A DNA stretch of 64,000 nt. It comes from Gyromitra esculenta. Its lineage: Eukaryota > Ascomycota > Pezizomycetes > Pezizales > Discinaceae. The notes below the pieces were generated by a model. That model had not been told where the DNA came from. It saw only the letters and a program-made list of their open reading frames with translations, and did no database searches. Each line of letters starts with the position of its first letter. Positions within the stretch are counted from its first letter, which is position 1. The stretch is taken from assembly GCA_038503075.1 (NCBI GenBank), contig JBCAML010000003.1, forward strand, positions 1,240,001-1,304,000, given 5' to 3'. The position numbers were made by a program, and so were the translations under genes. Below, one piece after another: positions 35,631 through 45,995 of this stretch.

Positions 35631-37044
35631 ATGGCCGAATACTCAACTACCCTTTTGGCCATCCTCTCGAACGAACTCTTGCTCCTCTCTACAACACCCT
35701 ACCTAAGCCCATCTGATATCCTTTCCCTATCCCTATCCTGCCGTTCAGCCCATTACCTTCTAGCTTCCACTCCTTCCGTCCACCGCCATCTCGACCTCTC
35801 GGTCACACAGCGTTGCAAAAATGTCCCTCGTATACTTTCAGCCCCCAATATTTTACGATCAACCCGAACCCTCGTCCTTGACAATCTCCCGGTAACAATT
35901 GAGCTGCTGTACACTCTCATCACACCAAAAGACTGGCAGAGCGAGATCCAGATCCTCAGTTTGCGAGGATGCAAAGACATCAATGAGCGCGAATTCATGT
36001 CCTTTTTGAGCTACCTGGTGCGCCCATCCCGCCCAGAGGGGAGCTTGAAATTGAATGGCGTGTATTGGTTCAGTGAGCCGGAAGTCACCACTGGAAGATT
36101 CATCAAAAATCCGAAATTGAAACTGGGGTCAGAGTGGACTGCATTGCTGAAATCATGCGAGGGTATCATCTCCTTTGATACGAGGATATGCCAAGGCCAC
36201 AAGCACGACCCAAGTTTGGAGGGCGAATATATTCAGCCCAAGTTAGCCAATATCAAACTGGAGGGCGGATGCGCGGGCTGTGGATTTTCACCCCGACCAA
36301 ATGCGAAAGGTTTACCGGATGTTTTAATCGCACCTGTACCACTATTTGGTAGAGCTGAGGCGGCATGCAAAGGGACCGATGGGAAAAAACTGGGGGATGT
36401 CCTGAGATGTGGGGATTGCGTAAAGGAGAGATGGTGTGAATCCTGCGCAAAGTGGTGGTGCGAAGATTGTGCGGTCGTGAAGGTTAGTTTTACTCTGCAA
36501 AAGACTGAGGAAATGGTTTTAAATTAACTCATCACCACAGAAACATGTGAAGCAAATATGCTTCGATTGCGGAAGCCAGTGCGAAGAGTGCACGATTCAG
36601 CATAGCAGAGTATGCTCAGCTTGCAGGAGTGGTTATTGCATTACACAGTACGTATACTTTGAACCTAGAGTTTTGATGCTCTCAGAGAACCAGCACTAAC
36701 GAAATTCAAAATGTAGTAACGAAGGCGCTGATAACGTTCGGGTTCGTATTGCCAATCTTCATTAAATCGGGATTTGGATGATTAAAACTAATATCTGGCG
36801 TGAATAGTGTGAATGGTGCAATGCCGCATCTGCTCCTCGACGAGGTTCTTATGCGAATGCATTCCTCACATCTCCCGCATCATCCTATTACATGTCACTA
36901 GGCCCAGCGAAACGACAAAACGCGGGTTCAGCAAAGCCTAGAACAGTGACCTCTGGCACGCCATTCCGCGCAGCAACGAATGTTCCGATTGGGGGACGAC
37001 AATTCCAACAGGAGATGGTCAGCAGAAGCAGAGGGCTCTTCTAA
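35631..37044 (+). CDS. F-box-like protein with C-terminal Cys-rich zinc-binding domain
   Basis: Exons 35631..36482, 36541..36647, 36717..36741 and 36808..37044 give 406 residues. The N-terminus (ILSNELLLLSTTPYLSPSDI then LSLSLSCRS) resembles an F-box, which would link a target to an SCF ubiquitin ligase; this is inference. Residues 240-335 are dense in Cys pairs: GCAGCGFS, CGDCVKERWCESCAKWWCED, QICFDCGSQCEECT, HSRVCSACRSGYC and CEWC, a RING- or B-box-like zinc-binding array spread over four exons. The donor of exon 3 could also be at 36736, which would drop two residues (VR). The C-terminal 75 residues are Ser/Ala-rich without features. I remember fungal homologues only as hypothetical proteins. 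Confidence 0.75.
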
Positions 37045-37704
37045 CTGACTAATTTCGAACTGCGAAAATTCTGAGATTCGAAGCGGACTTCAGGTGTTTT
37101 AACTATTTATATTTTCTTTTTTTATATTTATCTTTGGAGTTCTGGGATCGGAGTCGGATTGAGTTTGCAGGTCTATATGACGTGTTACCATTATTATCAT
37201 CATCTGGTATTCCATGGGTTTGGGTTCTCTAGCATAGGGTATGGGGACTAGGTCGAAGACGTTTTTGTTTTGCGCGTCATGTTTTATTATTTCACCTCTT
37301 TGCATCGCACTACTAAGCGTCTTTCAGCACTGTACAAGATATTCTGAACTGTGTATATTTTAAACCACCTTAACTACTATTTTTTCGACTGATAACTACA
37401 TGCACTGAACTTTCTCACAATCTTCATGTTCATTCGTTTGAAATATTCGAGTCCTACCTATCGCACGTATTCGTTTCACTCGTTTTTCAAAACGGACTCT
37501 AACTGGAACTAAGTAAGCTATTTCCCAAGAGAATAATTGCCACGAATTCATCACATCTTTTGGGCATTTGCAAGGGATGATCTCTTGGTGCCAGCCACAA
37601 TACCCCAGGTCTTGGCATCGTGCCGCTACAGCCCCCAAGCTTCGTCAGAGCAACCTCAAGCCAAAGGCGACGAAACTCAGCGACACGCTCCCCAAGCCCA
37701 CACG
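37045..37704. other. Intergenic region
   Basis: Terminator of the Cys-rich gene and promoter of the small membrane protein. No other feature is seen. Confidence 0.4.
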
Positions 37705-38287
37705 ATGTCACGGCAACCATTCCACCTTGTCACCACCCTGCTTTTCTTCTTTTTCGCTACCATAGCTACTACCGTCTCGGCGTCATCTTCGTCTCTCTTT
37801 TGCAAATGCAGCTGTCTTACAAACTCGACACTAATCCCGATCTCGGGTCCGGACTCGTCCTCGCCGAAGACATGCATTGACTGCAATCGCCAGTTCTGTC
37901 GCGACTATAATCTGCCGTTTTGTAAAGGTGTGGAGGACGAGGATATAGTCACTACATGTTTCCGTATGTCTATCTTACCTCGCTTTTCGCTTTTCGCGCT
38001 TTTCGCTCTTAGGCCCTGTTGCTATCGTCCGGGTATTACGTAAATTATTTCGCTGACACGATGCGGGAATAGAGCGCGACTCAGCAAAAGATCAAGCAGT
38101 TGTTTTGATATTTATTTTCGCAACTGTGGGGCTGTTAGGATACGCCATCGTCCGCCCATGGGTATCAAAATGGGTTGATGTGAGTTTCATTTTGTTCTGC
38201 TGCTTTTATCACTCTGAGAACTGGTAGCTCATTCAAGATATATAGGCTGCGAGACAACGGAGATATACCGCATTGCCGGCACTGTGA
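37705..38287 (+). CDS. Small secreted/single-pass membrane protein, Cys-rich lumenal domain
   Basis: Exons 37705..37963, 38073..38179 and 38246..38287 give 135 residues. The N-terminus is a hydrophobic signal peptide (HLVTTLLFFFFATIATTVSA). A lumenal or extracellular domain follows with eight or so Cys (FCKCSCLTNSTLIPI, CIDCNRQFCRDYNLPFCKG, TTCFQRDSAKDQ), then one transmembrane helix (LIFIFATVGLLGYAIV), then a short basic cytoplasmic tail ending TALPAL. The first splice restores CFQRDSAKDQAV, a block I remember in a family of uncharacterised filamentous-fungal proteins. Two N-glycosylation-type sites are possible. The function is unknown. Confidence 0.8.
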
Positions 38288-38680
38288 GGGTAATGGTCGA
38301 GGAGGATATTCATTCGAGAGGCATTACTGCAAGGTATTAGAATACGTAACGACTTAATGGGTGGAGTTCTTTATATATACCATTTTGGGTTTTTTGATCT
38401 AGCCAGTTTTTGTTTTATACATGTGTTTGTTAGATTTGACGAGGGTGCAAACCACGGATGAGTCTAGATGAAAATGACACATTGTGAACAACAAACTCGT
38501 ATCTCTAATAGACTATTTTTAGTGAAAGAATACATATAAAGGTTTATAGATTATGGTTATTGGTTACCAGGCGGCTACACAGCAAACCGCCCACTCAAGA
38601 TTAGTTACAATCGAGTGACTATTTGTGACGCTTGCTGACTCTAGTGCAGCAGATAAACATATGCAGTACGTGTAGGTTAC
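38288..38680. other. AT-rich spacer
   Basis: No gene or repeat recognised. Confidence 0.4.
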
Positions 38681-38811
38681 ATGGGCAATTTCTCCATGCA
38701 CATAACGAAGTTAAGACATAGAAATAAGATAAATAGGTAGAAATACAGAAGATATGTCTTTATTCTATGTGTTTTTCTGAACTCAGTTATGAGCGTGGAG
38801 AAATTGCCCAT
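38681..38811. mobile_element. Foldback MITE, 131 bp
   Basis: The first 26 bases (ATGGGCAATTTCTCCATGCA then CATAAC) match the reverse complement of the last 26 with two mismatches, and similarity continues inward through about 25 further bases with small gaps (CATAGAA..TAA on the left, inverted on the right). The whole element folds into one long hairpin with a short loop. No coding capacity. A target duplication is not clear. Confidence 0.7.
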
Positions 38812-38941
38812 ACTGGGGCGTGGTTTTGTTGCTTCACCTCATCAAACAACTACCACTATGCCTCGCAATCTTGATTAAAGTCAATCGTAGCCCAACCGTG
38901 GGAGTCGATTTTCAGGTAACCAACCCTCAAAAAATTCAGCG

Positions 38942-38972
38942 GTCTGTCCAAGTTTTACCAACTTGGACAGAC
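38942..38972. repeat. Perfect 13-bp-arm palindrome
   Basis: Arm GTCTGTCCAAGTT, spacer TTACC, exact complement. It lies 130 bp right of the foldback element, outside any gene I can support. Confidence 0.85.
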
Positions 38973-39519
38973 TAACACTAGAAGTTTCGGATAGTAGGGT
39001 TTTCTTGGAGGCTGTCTGGAGGTATCATCTAGATAATAATAGTAGATTTAGAGAGGATTTGCACGTCCTTTCGGAAGAGATCACGAGGGCTCTTGATAAT
39101 TGGTTATGGGAGGTCGAAGGGGCAGTTTGGTATCTAGTAGCTGATTTTTCGTTGGATTATTATTAGAATATTTTGCATACGTAAATGCAATACCTTATAG
39201 GGAATATGAGGAACAAAAAGCTACAAAAAATAATACCTCCTAAGTACCAACTACTATCCGAGACGTCTGAACGCAGTCCCTCCATACTGATATGAAAATC
39301 TGTATCAACGTAACCACCAACAGCGATTGCTTCCGTTTTTAAAGAGGTATCACTCATCTCCTAGGCACTTATTTCACGCATCGGAGAACGCCTCACATGA
39401 GAAATTTTGATGTTCCAATTCCCACTTTATTCTAAGTTTAAAACCATATAGCTCTAGTTTTATGAATAGCTCTCCCTAGCCGATAGCTCTTCTACCGTCA
39501 CCAGTTGGTACTTATTTCT

Positions 39520-40199
39520 TCAAGAAACGAAGGATTTTAGAAAGTGGCTGAAGTGGAATCTTGAACTCAGAGCATTCCCTCTGAGGGCTTTTTCCCCACT
39601 CACTATGATCCGATTCTTCTGGAGCTGCGTACTCGCTACCTCGCGATATAGTTCGGGCGTATCATCGCTCATGGGAGTGCCAACGTTCATCGGGAAAACC
39701 GGCGACGGAGATGGGGCGTTAGAGTTGAGCTTTTGGTGATGGCTCTGGTGTGGAATAAGAACACCCGTGGGGTGTATTTGATTTTGCATGGCGAGCGATC
39801 CAGTATCGAAACTGTATTCTAGCTGTCGTGGTGACTGGTTACGCGAAACGGCAGATTTCGGATCTAAATCAATTACATCTCCCTGATTTGGAGATGATTC
39901 CGAGCTATATCGTTGGTGCTGATGCGAGGAGGCTGGACCTTCGGTATAGAGGCTTTTATAGACCATGCAAGGGAAATGCATCTTGGTTTAACTCACTCAG
40001 TGAATTTAGGTGTTCGTAGTTTTGGTCGTATACAGCTGAACGCGGGGTCGCATATGTTGAGACTACAATCCTCAGTGCTGCTGAGCCCACCAGTTTACAC
40101 ACCTGAAATAACCTTCTTTCTATATTTCGAGACAAGCCCCATCAGCAGTATTGACCCTTCATAGTTTTCTACACTTGCCCTGCGTCCCACCACATTCAT
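39520..40199 (-). CDS. Hypothetical three-exon protein
   Basis: I do not recognise this protein. A 153-residue frame (39520-39981) on its own looks arbitrary, but a GTGAGT donor at 39996 and an acceptor at 39939 define a 58-nt intron. Removing it joins SAVYDQNYEHLNSL to SPASSHQHQRYSSES in frame. A further 40-nt intron (40063-40102) leads to an exon with the ATG at 40199. The model is exons 40103..40199, 39997..40062 and 39520..39938, 193 residues. The product is Ser/Pro/His/Gln-rich, with the block TPMSDDTPELYREVASTQLQ near the C-terminus. No signal or membrane segment is seen. The first intron is at the short end of plausibility, so the 5' part is weak. It could be a gene fragment. Confidence 0.35.
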
Positions 40200-40251
40200 T
40201 GTCCCATGGAGTAATCTTAATCATATGATATCACTCGTTATTAAGTTTGTT

Positions 40252-40484
40252 GGGCATGTTGGAGAAGCTTCCTAATACGGGATGCCTCCACGGATGTGGC
40301 TTCGGAGTCGGAAATGATTGAGAGACAGGTACCCGAGCACACGGGCACTCGAGCGCCCGAGAGAGAGCTATTTAGATAGGGGCCGTATGCCCACCTCTAG
40401 CAAGCAAGCAAGCAAGACTAAGCAATACAAGCAATCGAGCCCTCTATTCCTCCCTACGCCCCAATATCACAGCAGGGCATGTTG
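40252..40484. mobile_element. Short dispersed repeat (copy B), inverted relative to copy A
   Basis: Near-identical reverse complement of 12017-12222. It is flanked by direct repeats GGGCATGTTG (40252-40261 and 40475-40484). An (AGCA)n tract at 40398-40415 is longer than in copy A. A third GACATGTTGAAA string at 40661 suggests another boundary, so 40485-40660 may be a separate insertion. Confidence 0.6.
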
Positions 40485-40800
40485 AAAAAGGGCTTTCTAA
40501 CCGGACATCGGAGGCGGGCCACAGTAACCCTAGGGGGCGAATTTGCGAGTCCCGGAGCTGAAGAGTTTTTTATGTACTAGTATGTGTGCGTTTCTCTATA
40601 TCTGAGCCTGTAGAGCCTGAACGAGCAAATCAATCAAGTCTCGATCTCTACTTTCAACAGGACATGTTGAAATATTAGACACTAACGAGGTTGATTGTTT
40701 ATTTTTTATCTGCTGGGGGAAGGCTACGCTTCCCCCCTCTATATACTAGTATAATAGGCCTTATAACCTCCCGGGTTGCCCGTGTACTCGGGCCTCTGTA

Positions 40801-41784
40801 GCAGCTCTCTATTTGGTAGCAGCACGCGGCGACGAAGCTCTAGTTAGAATTTTAATCGAAAAAAGCGCCCACTCATCCCATGCTCCTTGTCGAGAGCCTG
40901 CCATCATCGGGGGCATTTCCCCAATTTCGTCTCTGGCCAACTTTCAACCCTAGCCCCCCCCAACTAAGAGTATCTTCGTGACGACGCAGTCGAGTTCATA
41001 TCAGATCAAGGATCGCATCTGACTGTGAGGTGTCTTCGTACATCTGTGATGCAATTTCTGGCGTTGAGTGGGCGATGGAGAATAGATGTAGAGCACTCCT
41101 TGCATTCCTGCTGGAGGGGAGAGATAGCTATGTCAATCGTTATGACAGGCAATACGGTATAGAAACCTAGAGATGATCAAATTCATGCTCGATGTGGGAG
41201 GCGGAATAGAGACATATACCTTAAACTCTGGATGGCCGCTCATGTTAGCTATTGAGATAGACTGTGAAGCGATGGTTTGCCTGTTACTGGATAAAAGAAC
41301 GGATATCAACCGCAAACAAATCCATCTGTTGACTCCACTTCTTGTTGCTATGCAAACTTACTGTAGAATCATTGCCCTCTTGCTTTTAAAAATGGGGGCT
41401 AACGTTACAGCTACCTGCCATAACCCCTTCGAACTAGCGGCACTTCACTCTGCGGCCTCGCGGGGAGATGTAGATATCGCGAAGACGTTGCTGGATAGGG
41501 GTTTCGACATCAATTCTTGCGGTCGTCATTCTCTTCACAGGATAGCGATCCTTCACGTGGTGGTGTCCCAGAACCAGCTTGATATAGCTCGGTTTCTGCT
41601 GCAGCACGAGGCGGATGTACTACGAGTAATTTTTGCGGGGGGGGGACCAATTGGTCTGAAGGTAAGCAAAAAGATGAAGAAATTGCTGATTCAGTCTGCT
41701 AGGAAACGTTTGTGTCGTGCGGTATTATCTGTTTTAAGGGGACGCCAAGCCGAAGGGTTATGCAGATCGCTTTTCATGGGTTAA
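40801..41784 (+). pseudogene. Ankyrin-repeat gene, probably decayed
   Basis: An ankyrin block ALYLVAARGDEALVRILI begins at 40801, followed by stop-broken sequence with another block (CRALLAFLLEGRDSYVN near 41090), then an open frame of 203 residues (41173-41784) with ankyrin-like units: CLLLDKRTDINRKQIH, ALLLLKMGANVTA, ALHSAASRGDVDIAKTLLDR then GFDIN, and LHVVVSQNQLDIARFLLQ. The units are diverged and the 5' half is interrupted, so the gene is either a relic or a shortened protein starting at 41173. It may be a paralogue of the relic at 16.6-17.3 kb. Confidence 0.6.
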
Positions 41785-42301
41785 ATTTTCGGATAGGCCC
41801 TAGATACCTAAATAATTCACTTCTCTGCGCAGAACAAAGGGATAACAGCTTGGCGTTGAATGTAGACCCTTGAATGCTGTTAAACTACTAATGGGAACGA
41901 GATACTAAGATACCGTTTGCAAGCTTTCCGTGTGATGGGAAATTTGTATCTATTCCTCAGCTTGTAATCCTTAGATTGAATGAGTCTAGTGAATAAATAA
42001 CAACTGTAATCCTTAGAGTTCCAATACATAACGAACATCGAGTGAGCGCCGATGATCTATAAATATTGCACCAAACATATATCTAGCCACTCAAGGGCTT
42101 CAGAGAAAAGCAAGCTTGCCCAACTCCAGAAAATCGTCAATCACCACCACAAAATCGTTTGTAATACGAGTCTCAAATGATGCAGAAATGCTCAATCCCA
42201 CAATGCGCGTTGCAATTCTTGTGCCAAGTGGAAAATAAAGGACCAAAAACTCCTCTAATACAAAGCAAACAACACGAGAGTATGCCACCCTGGCCCACTA
42301 A
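41785..42301. other. Spacer downstream of the VPS9-domain gene
   Basis: No gene recognised; includes the 3' end of the minus-strand VPS9-domain transcript. Confidence 0.4.
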
Positions 42302-44641
42302 CTACCCCAACACCCCCCTAACCCTCAATTCTCCCACCAGTCGTTTGTAATCCCTCAACAACTCTCCCACCTCCGAAATCTTTAGCTCTCCCGGATCTTC
42401 CACCTGTAAAAATCTAGCAATTGGCGGAATCTCCATTTTCGCCGTAGGCAACGAATTTGCAAGGTCCGGAAAGGTCTATATTGCGAATCAATAAGAGCTT
42501 CACCTAAATTTTAAATAAACGAGAAAAGAATACGTACACTTAAGAGGTCTACAACCGGGGCACTGTCATTGCGCTTGTGTCCCTTATCTTGGCTCACAAT
42601 ACCCAGTCCCTTTACGGCCCCCGTAAGAACCTCAGTTTGCGTCAAGTTTGGTGTCGTCACTGGTGTCGAGCTTCTTGAAAACCCTCTCACCGCAAACCTC
42701 CCTATTGATGTCCCCAGGCTTCCCAATTTCTCAGCCGCTGCGGCAGCTGGTGTTGTTGCGGCCCTTGGCGGAGTTCCGAAAGCAGCCTCCTTTTCACGCC
42801 CTGTGCTTTGCGTGCTTTTGAGACTAGCCTCACTATCAACTCTTTTTAAATCCCCATCGGGGCCTACTGATCCGACTGCTTTCTCCTCTTCAAATTCTTC
42901 CTTGACTGGTGAATCCACCAATTTCCGCGCATCCTCTAGTGTCTTCGGCATCTCCTCGCCCCTCTTCTCCATTTTTCCGAACAAGAACTTATAGCTACTC
43001 TCTAGTGTGTTTCCTATACCCCTAATTCCTTGATCTGCAGTAGAGATAGCCCCAGTAGCAAGGTCGATTGGAGTTAAATATGACAATCTTCTGGAGGATC
43101 CAGGCCCTGCGGCAGTAGCAGTAGCTATAGAGGGTTGTAGGGAGGTGGTAGACGATGAAGCGGATTGGTTCGACCCAATCGCTCTCGTAGCATTGGATTT
43201 CGAAGCGTTTTCGACTGCTGCGGCAGCAGCGGCAGCATGAGCTGCCGCAAGTTTATCAGTTAAATTACTTAAAGGATCACCCACTGGCGACCAAGGAATG
43301 TCAGGGGTCACTGAACGCGACTCCTCGCGCGGTAACGGACTTCTGCTTCGACTTCTCGGGACTCTTCCCTCTTCCGAGTCTTCCACTTTAAGAGTTGCTA
43401 AATCTACCGTCTCAAGGAACGAAATGGCGGCTTCTAGATTGGTGAGGCAGTAGGCAGCTTCCCCATCGATCGCTTTCTTCGCACGAAACCGTTGAATGAA
43501 AAAGAGGTTCGAGATAATGTTAAAATCTTGTGTTGGTGGAGATATTATGAGAGTGTATATCAATGTTGGGAGGATAAAATCTGCAGAAGAAGATGAATTG
43601 TGCGTAGATAGCCAGTCTATTAGGAGCTATATTAGCAAGATAGCTTAACGTGAAAGCCTGAATATAATTCGGATCCTAAATACGAAACTTCGAACATACC
43701 GACAATAGCTTTGTGCGATTGCTTTAGCGACAAAAGCTTACCCAGGGGATATTTCAGTTCATTCATCCCTACTAACGCGTCTACTGCTGATCGAAGTTCC
43801 TCCTCTACATCGCCCTGCACTCCTTCGAGCTCAACTCCTAAATGTGCCAGCTTCACACCAACAACGTTTAAGGCCGCCATTTTACTCCTTAAACTTTCGT
43901 CCCTAGCTTCATCATCGGTGCTCTTATGTCTCCAGATACGATCATACACGCCCTCCGTTATTCTTCTTTCTATAGCTTCTTCAAAAGCTAGTCTCTTTAC
44001 TTCTAATAGCTTCCTATCCCGTTTCTTTTGTGCTATCTCACCGAGTGACAGCATTTGTGTCGGGTTCTTTGAAGCGGACGGAGAAGATCGAGGCTTCTTT
44101 GATGCAAGCGAAAGGTAAGAGCCCGAGATATGCGTATCGACCTGCTGAAACGCGGTGACGTAGAATTGCTGAAAGAGCTCCGTGAGCTGTGATACTGCTA
44201 ATGGGGTAGGGTGAATTTTTGCAGACAGGGATTCTATAAAGCTAATGTTTCTCAATAACAATTCCGGAAGGTCAGCTTTCCCACTGTCCACAACGATAAT
44301 GTAACGAACGGTATATACCGATCTGTTATGCTAAGCAGCTCAGCAGGTAGCTCATCAAACCCCTCTGGGAAGGCTGTGGGGGACGGCATTTTTTCTCCAT
44401 CATCATCATCATTCTCTTCGACTGGAGATGTGGTTTCAGAGACCGTATCTGCGACTTCAGGAATTGTGGGTTCCGTTGCAAGTCGCGAGAGTGGATTTGT
44501 AGTTGAGGGCTCCAAACGAGAGAAGGAGCGAGCTCCACGCAAGGAGGGTCGGTCTGGAGAAGCCGATCTTATGGATGAACCAGCTGATGCTGTTTGTTCG
44601 GGAACTAGATGGGAAAGGGGCGTTCTGTGAGCAACAAGCAT
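42302..44641 (-). CDS. VPS9-domain protein (Rab5-type guanine nucleotide exchange factor)
   Basis: VPS9 domains activate Rab5/Vps21 GTPases in endocytic traffic. Exons 44319..44641, 43700..44241, 42538..43616 and 42302..42475 give 705 residues. Splices restore LLSITDR-FIESLSAKIHP, HKAIVD-WLSTHNSSSSADFI and VVDLLS-TFPDLANSLP. A helical bundle precedes the VPS9 core (about residues 250-350): the block ADFILPTLIYTLIISPP carries the expected conserved Asp, ISNLFFIQRF follows, and GEAAYCLTNLEAAISFLE is the hallmark C-terminal helix. The rest is Ser/Ala/Thr-rich, with an alanine run near 43220 and the motif ISTADQGIRGIGNTLESSYK seen in fungal homologues. The last exon adds a small helical tail. The exact orthologue (Muk1-like or other) is not assigned. 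Confidence 0.88.
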
Positions 44642-45995
44642 GGTGGTGATGAATCAGGCAACGAACAATTGTGAGGAGACAAAGAGGATCACGACGATTT
44701 ACATTGGGGAACGATGGTAATAGATAGGAATTATTGAATAGATACCTCCTCGTACAGACATGGTGGGCAGAGGCTGACGGACCACGGTAAAAAATGGGTA
44801 AGTTTAAAGGTGGAGGGCTTCCAGCCAGTGTTGGGCTTTGCTATCCTGTCATGAAGTCGTTGTTGCTGGTGTTCTGTTGTGCTTATCCACCCGCTTATCG
44901 AGCGTGACGATAGCTGCTCTGATGCGGGGTAGCCGAGGTTCTAGCTGTTTAGAAGAAATAAGGCAACGTCCAACCCTTGTTTCGGAAGTACCTATACAGA
45001 GTAATCTGTGAGAGCACATGTAATTAATGGGTTTACAGTTGAAAGACCAAATAAGACAAATATATAATTGTAATGATTGGAGAGGTAACTCCTAAAGAGT
45101 TAATCAGGAACAGAGTCAACGGGTAGGCCATCTGGTGTCCAGTAGTAGCCTATTAAGCTTGTAGCATCTTGAGATTTCTTTGTGCTATTGGTCTTTTTAT
45201 ATCGTTTAGAATCTACCCTACAATGCCAGGCATGAATAAATACCTTCCTGCGGGCATGTCTGATGATCACAAGAAAAATATTCTAGGTCAAACTAATTGC
45301 AGCCAAGAAAGAAGTTATCGATATCTTTCCGCAATTACAGTGTACGTCAAAAAAAGAGCAAGAAATGTAAGGCTTGGTGTTCGGGGCTATCATTGGCTCC
45401 CTAGAGTTTCCGAGGAAGATTCCAGTAGTTAGATTGGCCACAGAGCCCGCCAGTAGGTCCTAATTTCTCAACCCTTTTTACCGTACGCTGTATCACTACG
45501 AGTACTCGGATACATCATGAAGAACCTGAAAACAAGGATATCAGGTTGACCAATCAGTAAGTTGATATACCTAGATCCAGTCAACCAGAAACCCCGACCT
45601 AGAACATGTATTTTCAAGTTCTCCATGTGGTATCCGAGTAGCACAGGCTTTGTGTAACCTGATTTCAAGACTGTGCTCTTTATTCTCCTTGGGAAAAACC
45701 ACAACTCATACATTTCACAAGGTGAGATAACTTAATGTAACTCCTAGAATACCTACTAAATACGTGTAGGCTCCTAAAATCTAAATGAACGCGTGCTGAT
45801 GTTAAAGTGGTCACGCCCCCACGCCGCTTATGTCATTCGCCAAGACCGGTGCTAATGACGAGTCCCAACAGTCACTCGTCCACGTCTTAGAGCCCATCTC
45901 CACCCCCCTTACCTACCCATCTCAACACCTGTTTCTGTTCCTGCTTTTTGAACTCACCACTCTTCTGCTTTTACACACTCTTATAGGCCCACAGG
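44642..45995. other. Divergent spacer between the VPS9-domain gene and ATG15
   Basis: Holds both promoters. No gene is recognised; frames at 45169-45432 (+) and 45468-45713 (-) show no family features. Confidence 0.45.

Noticed and set aside
34981..35646. 221-residue minus-strand open frame
   Set aside because: It overlaps the promoter and start of the F-box-like gene on the other strand, has arbitrary composition (many Arg, Cys, Ser) and no family blocks.
45468..45713. 81-residue minus-strand frame between the VPS9-domain gene and ATG15
   Set aside because: No homologous blocks, no splice logic; part of the shared intergenic region.
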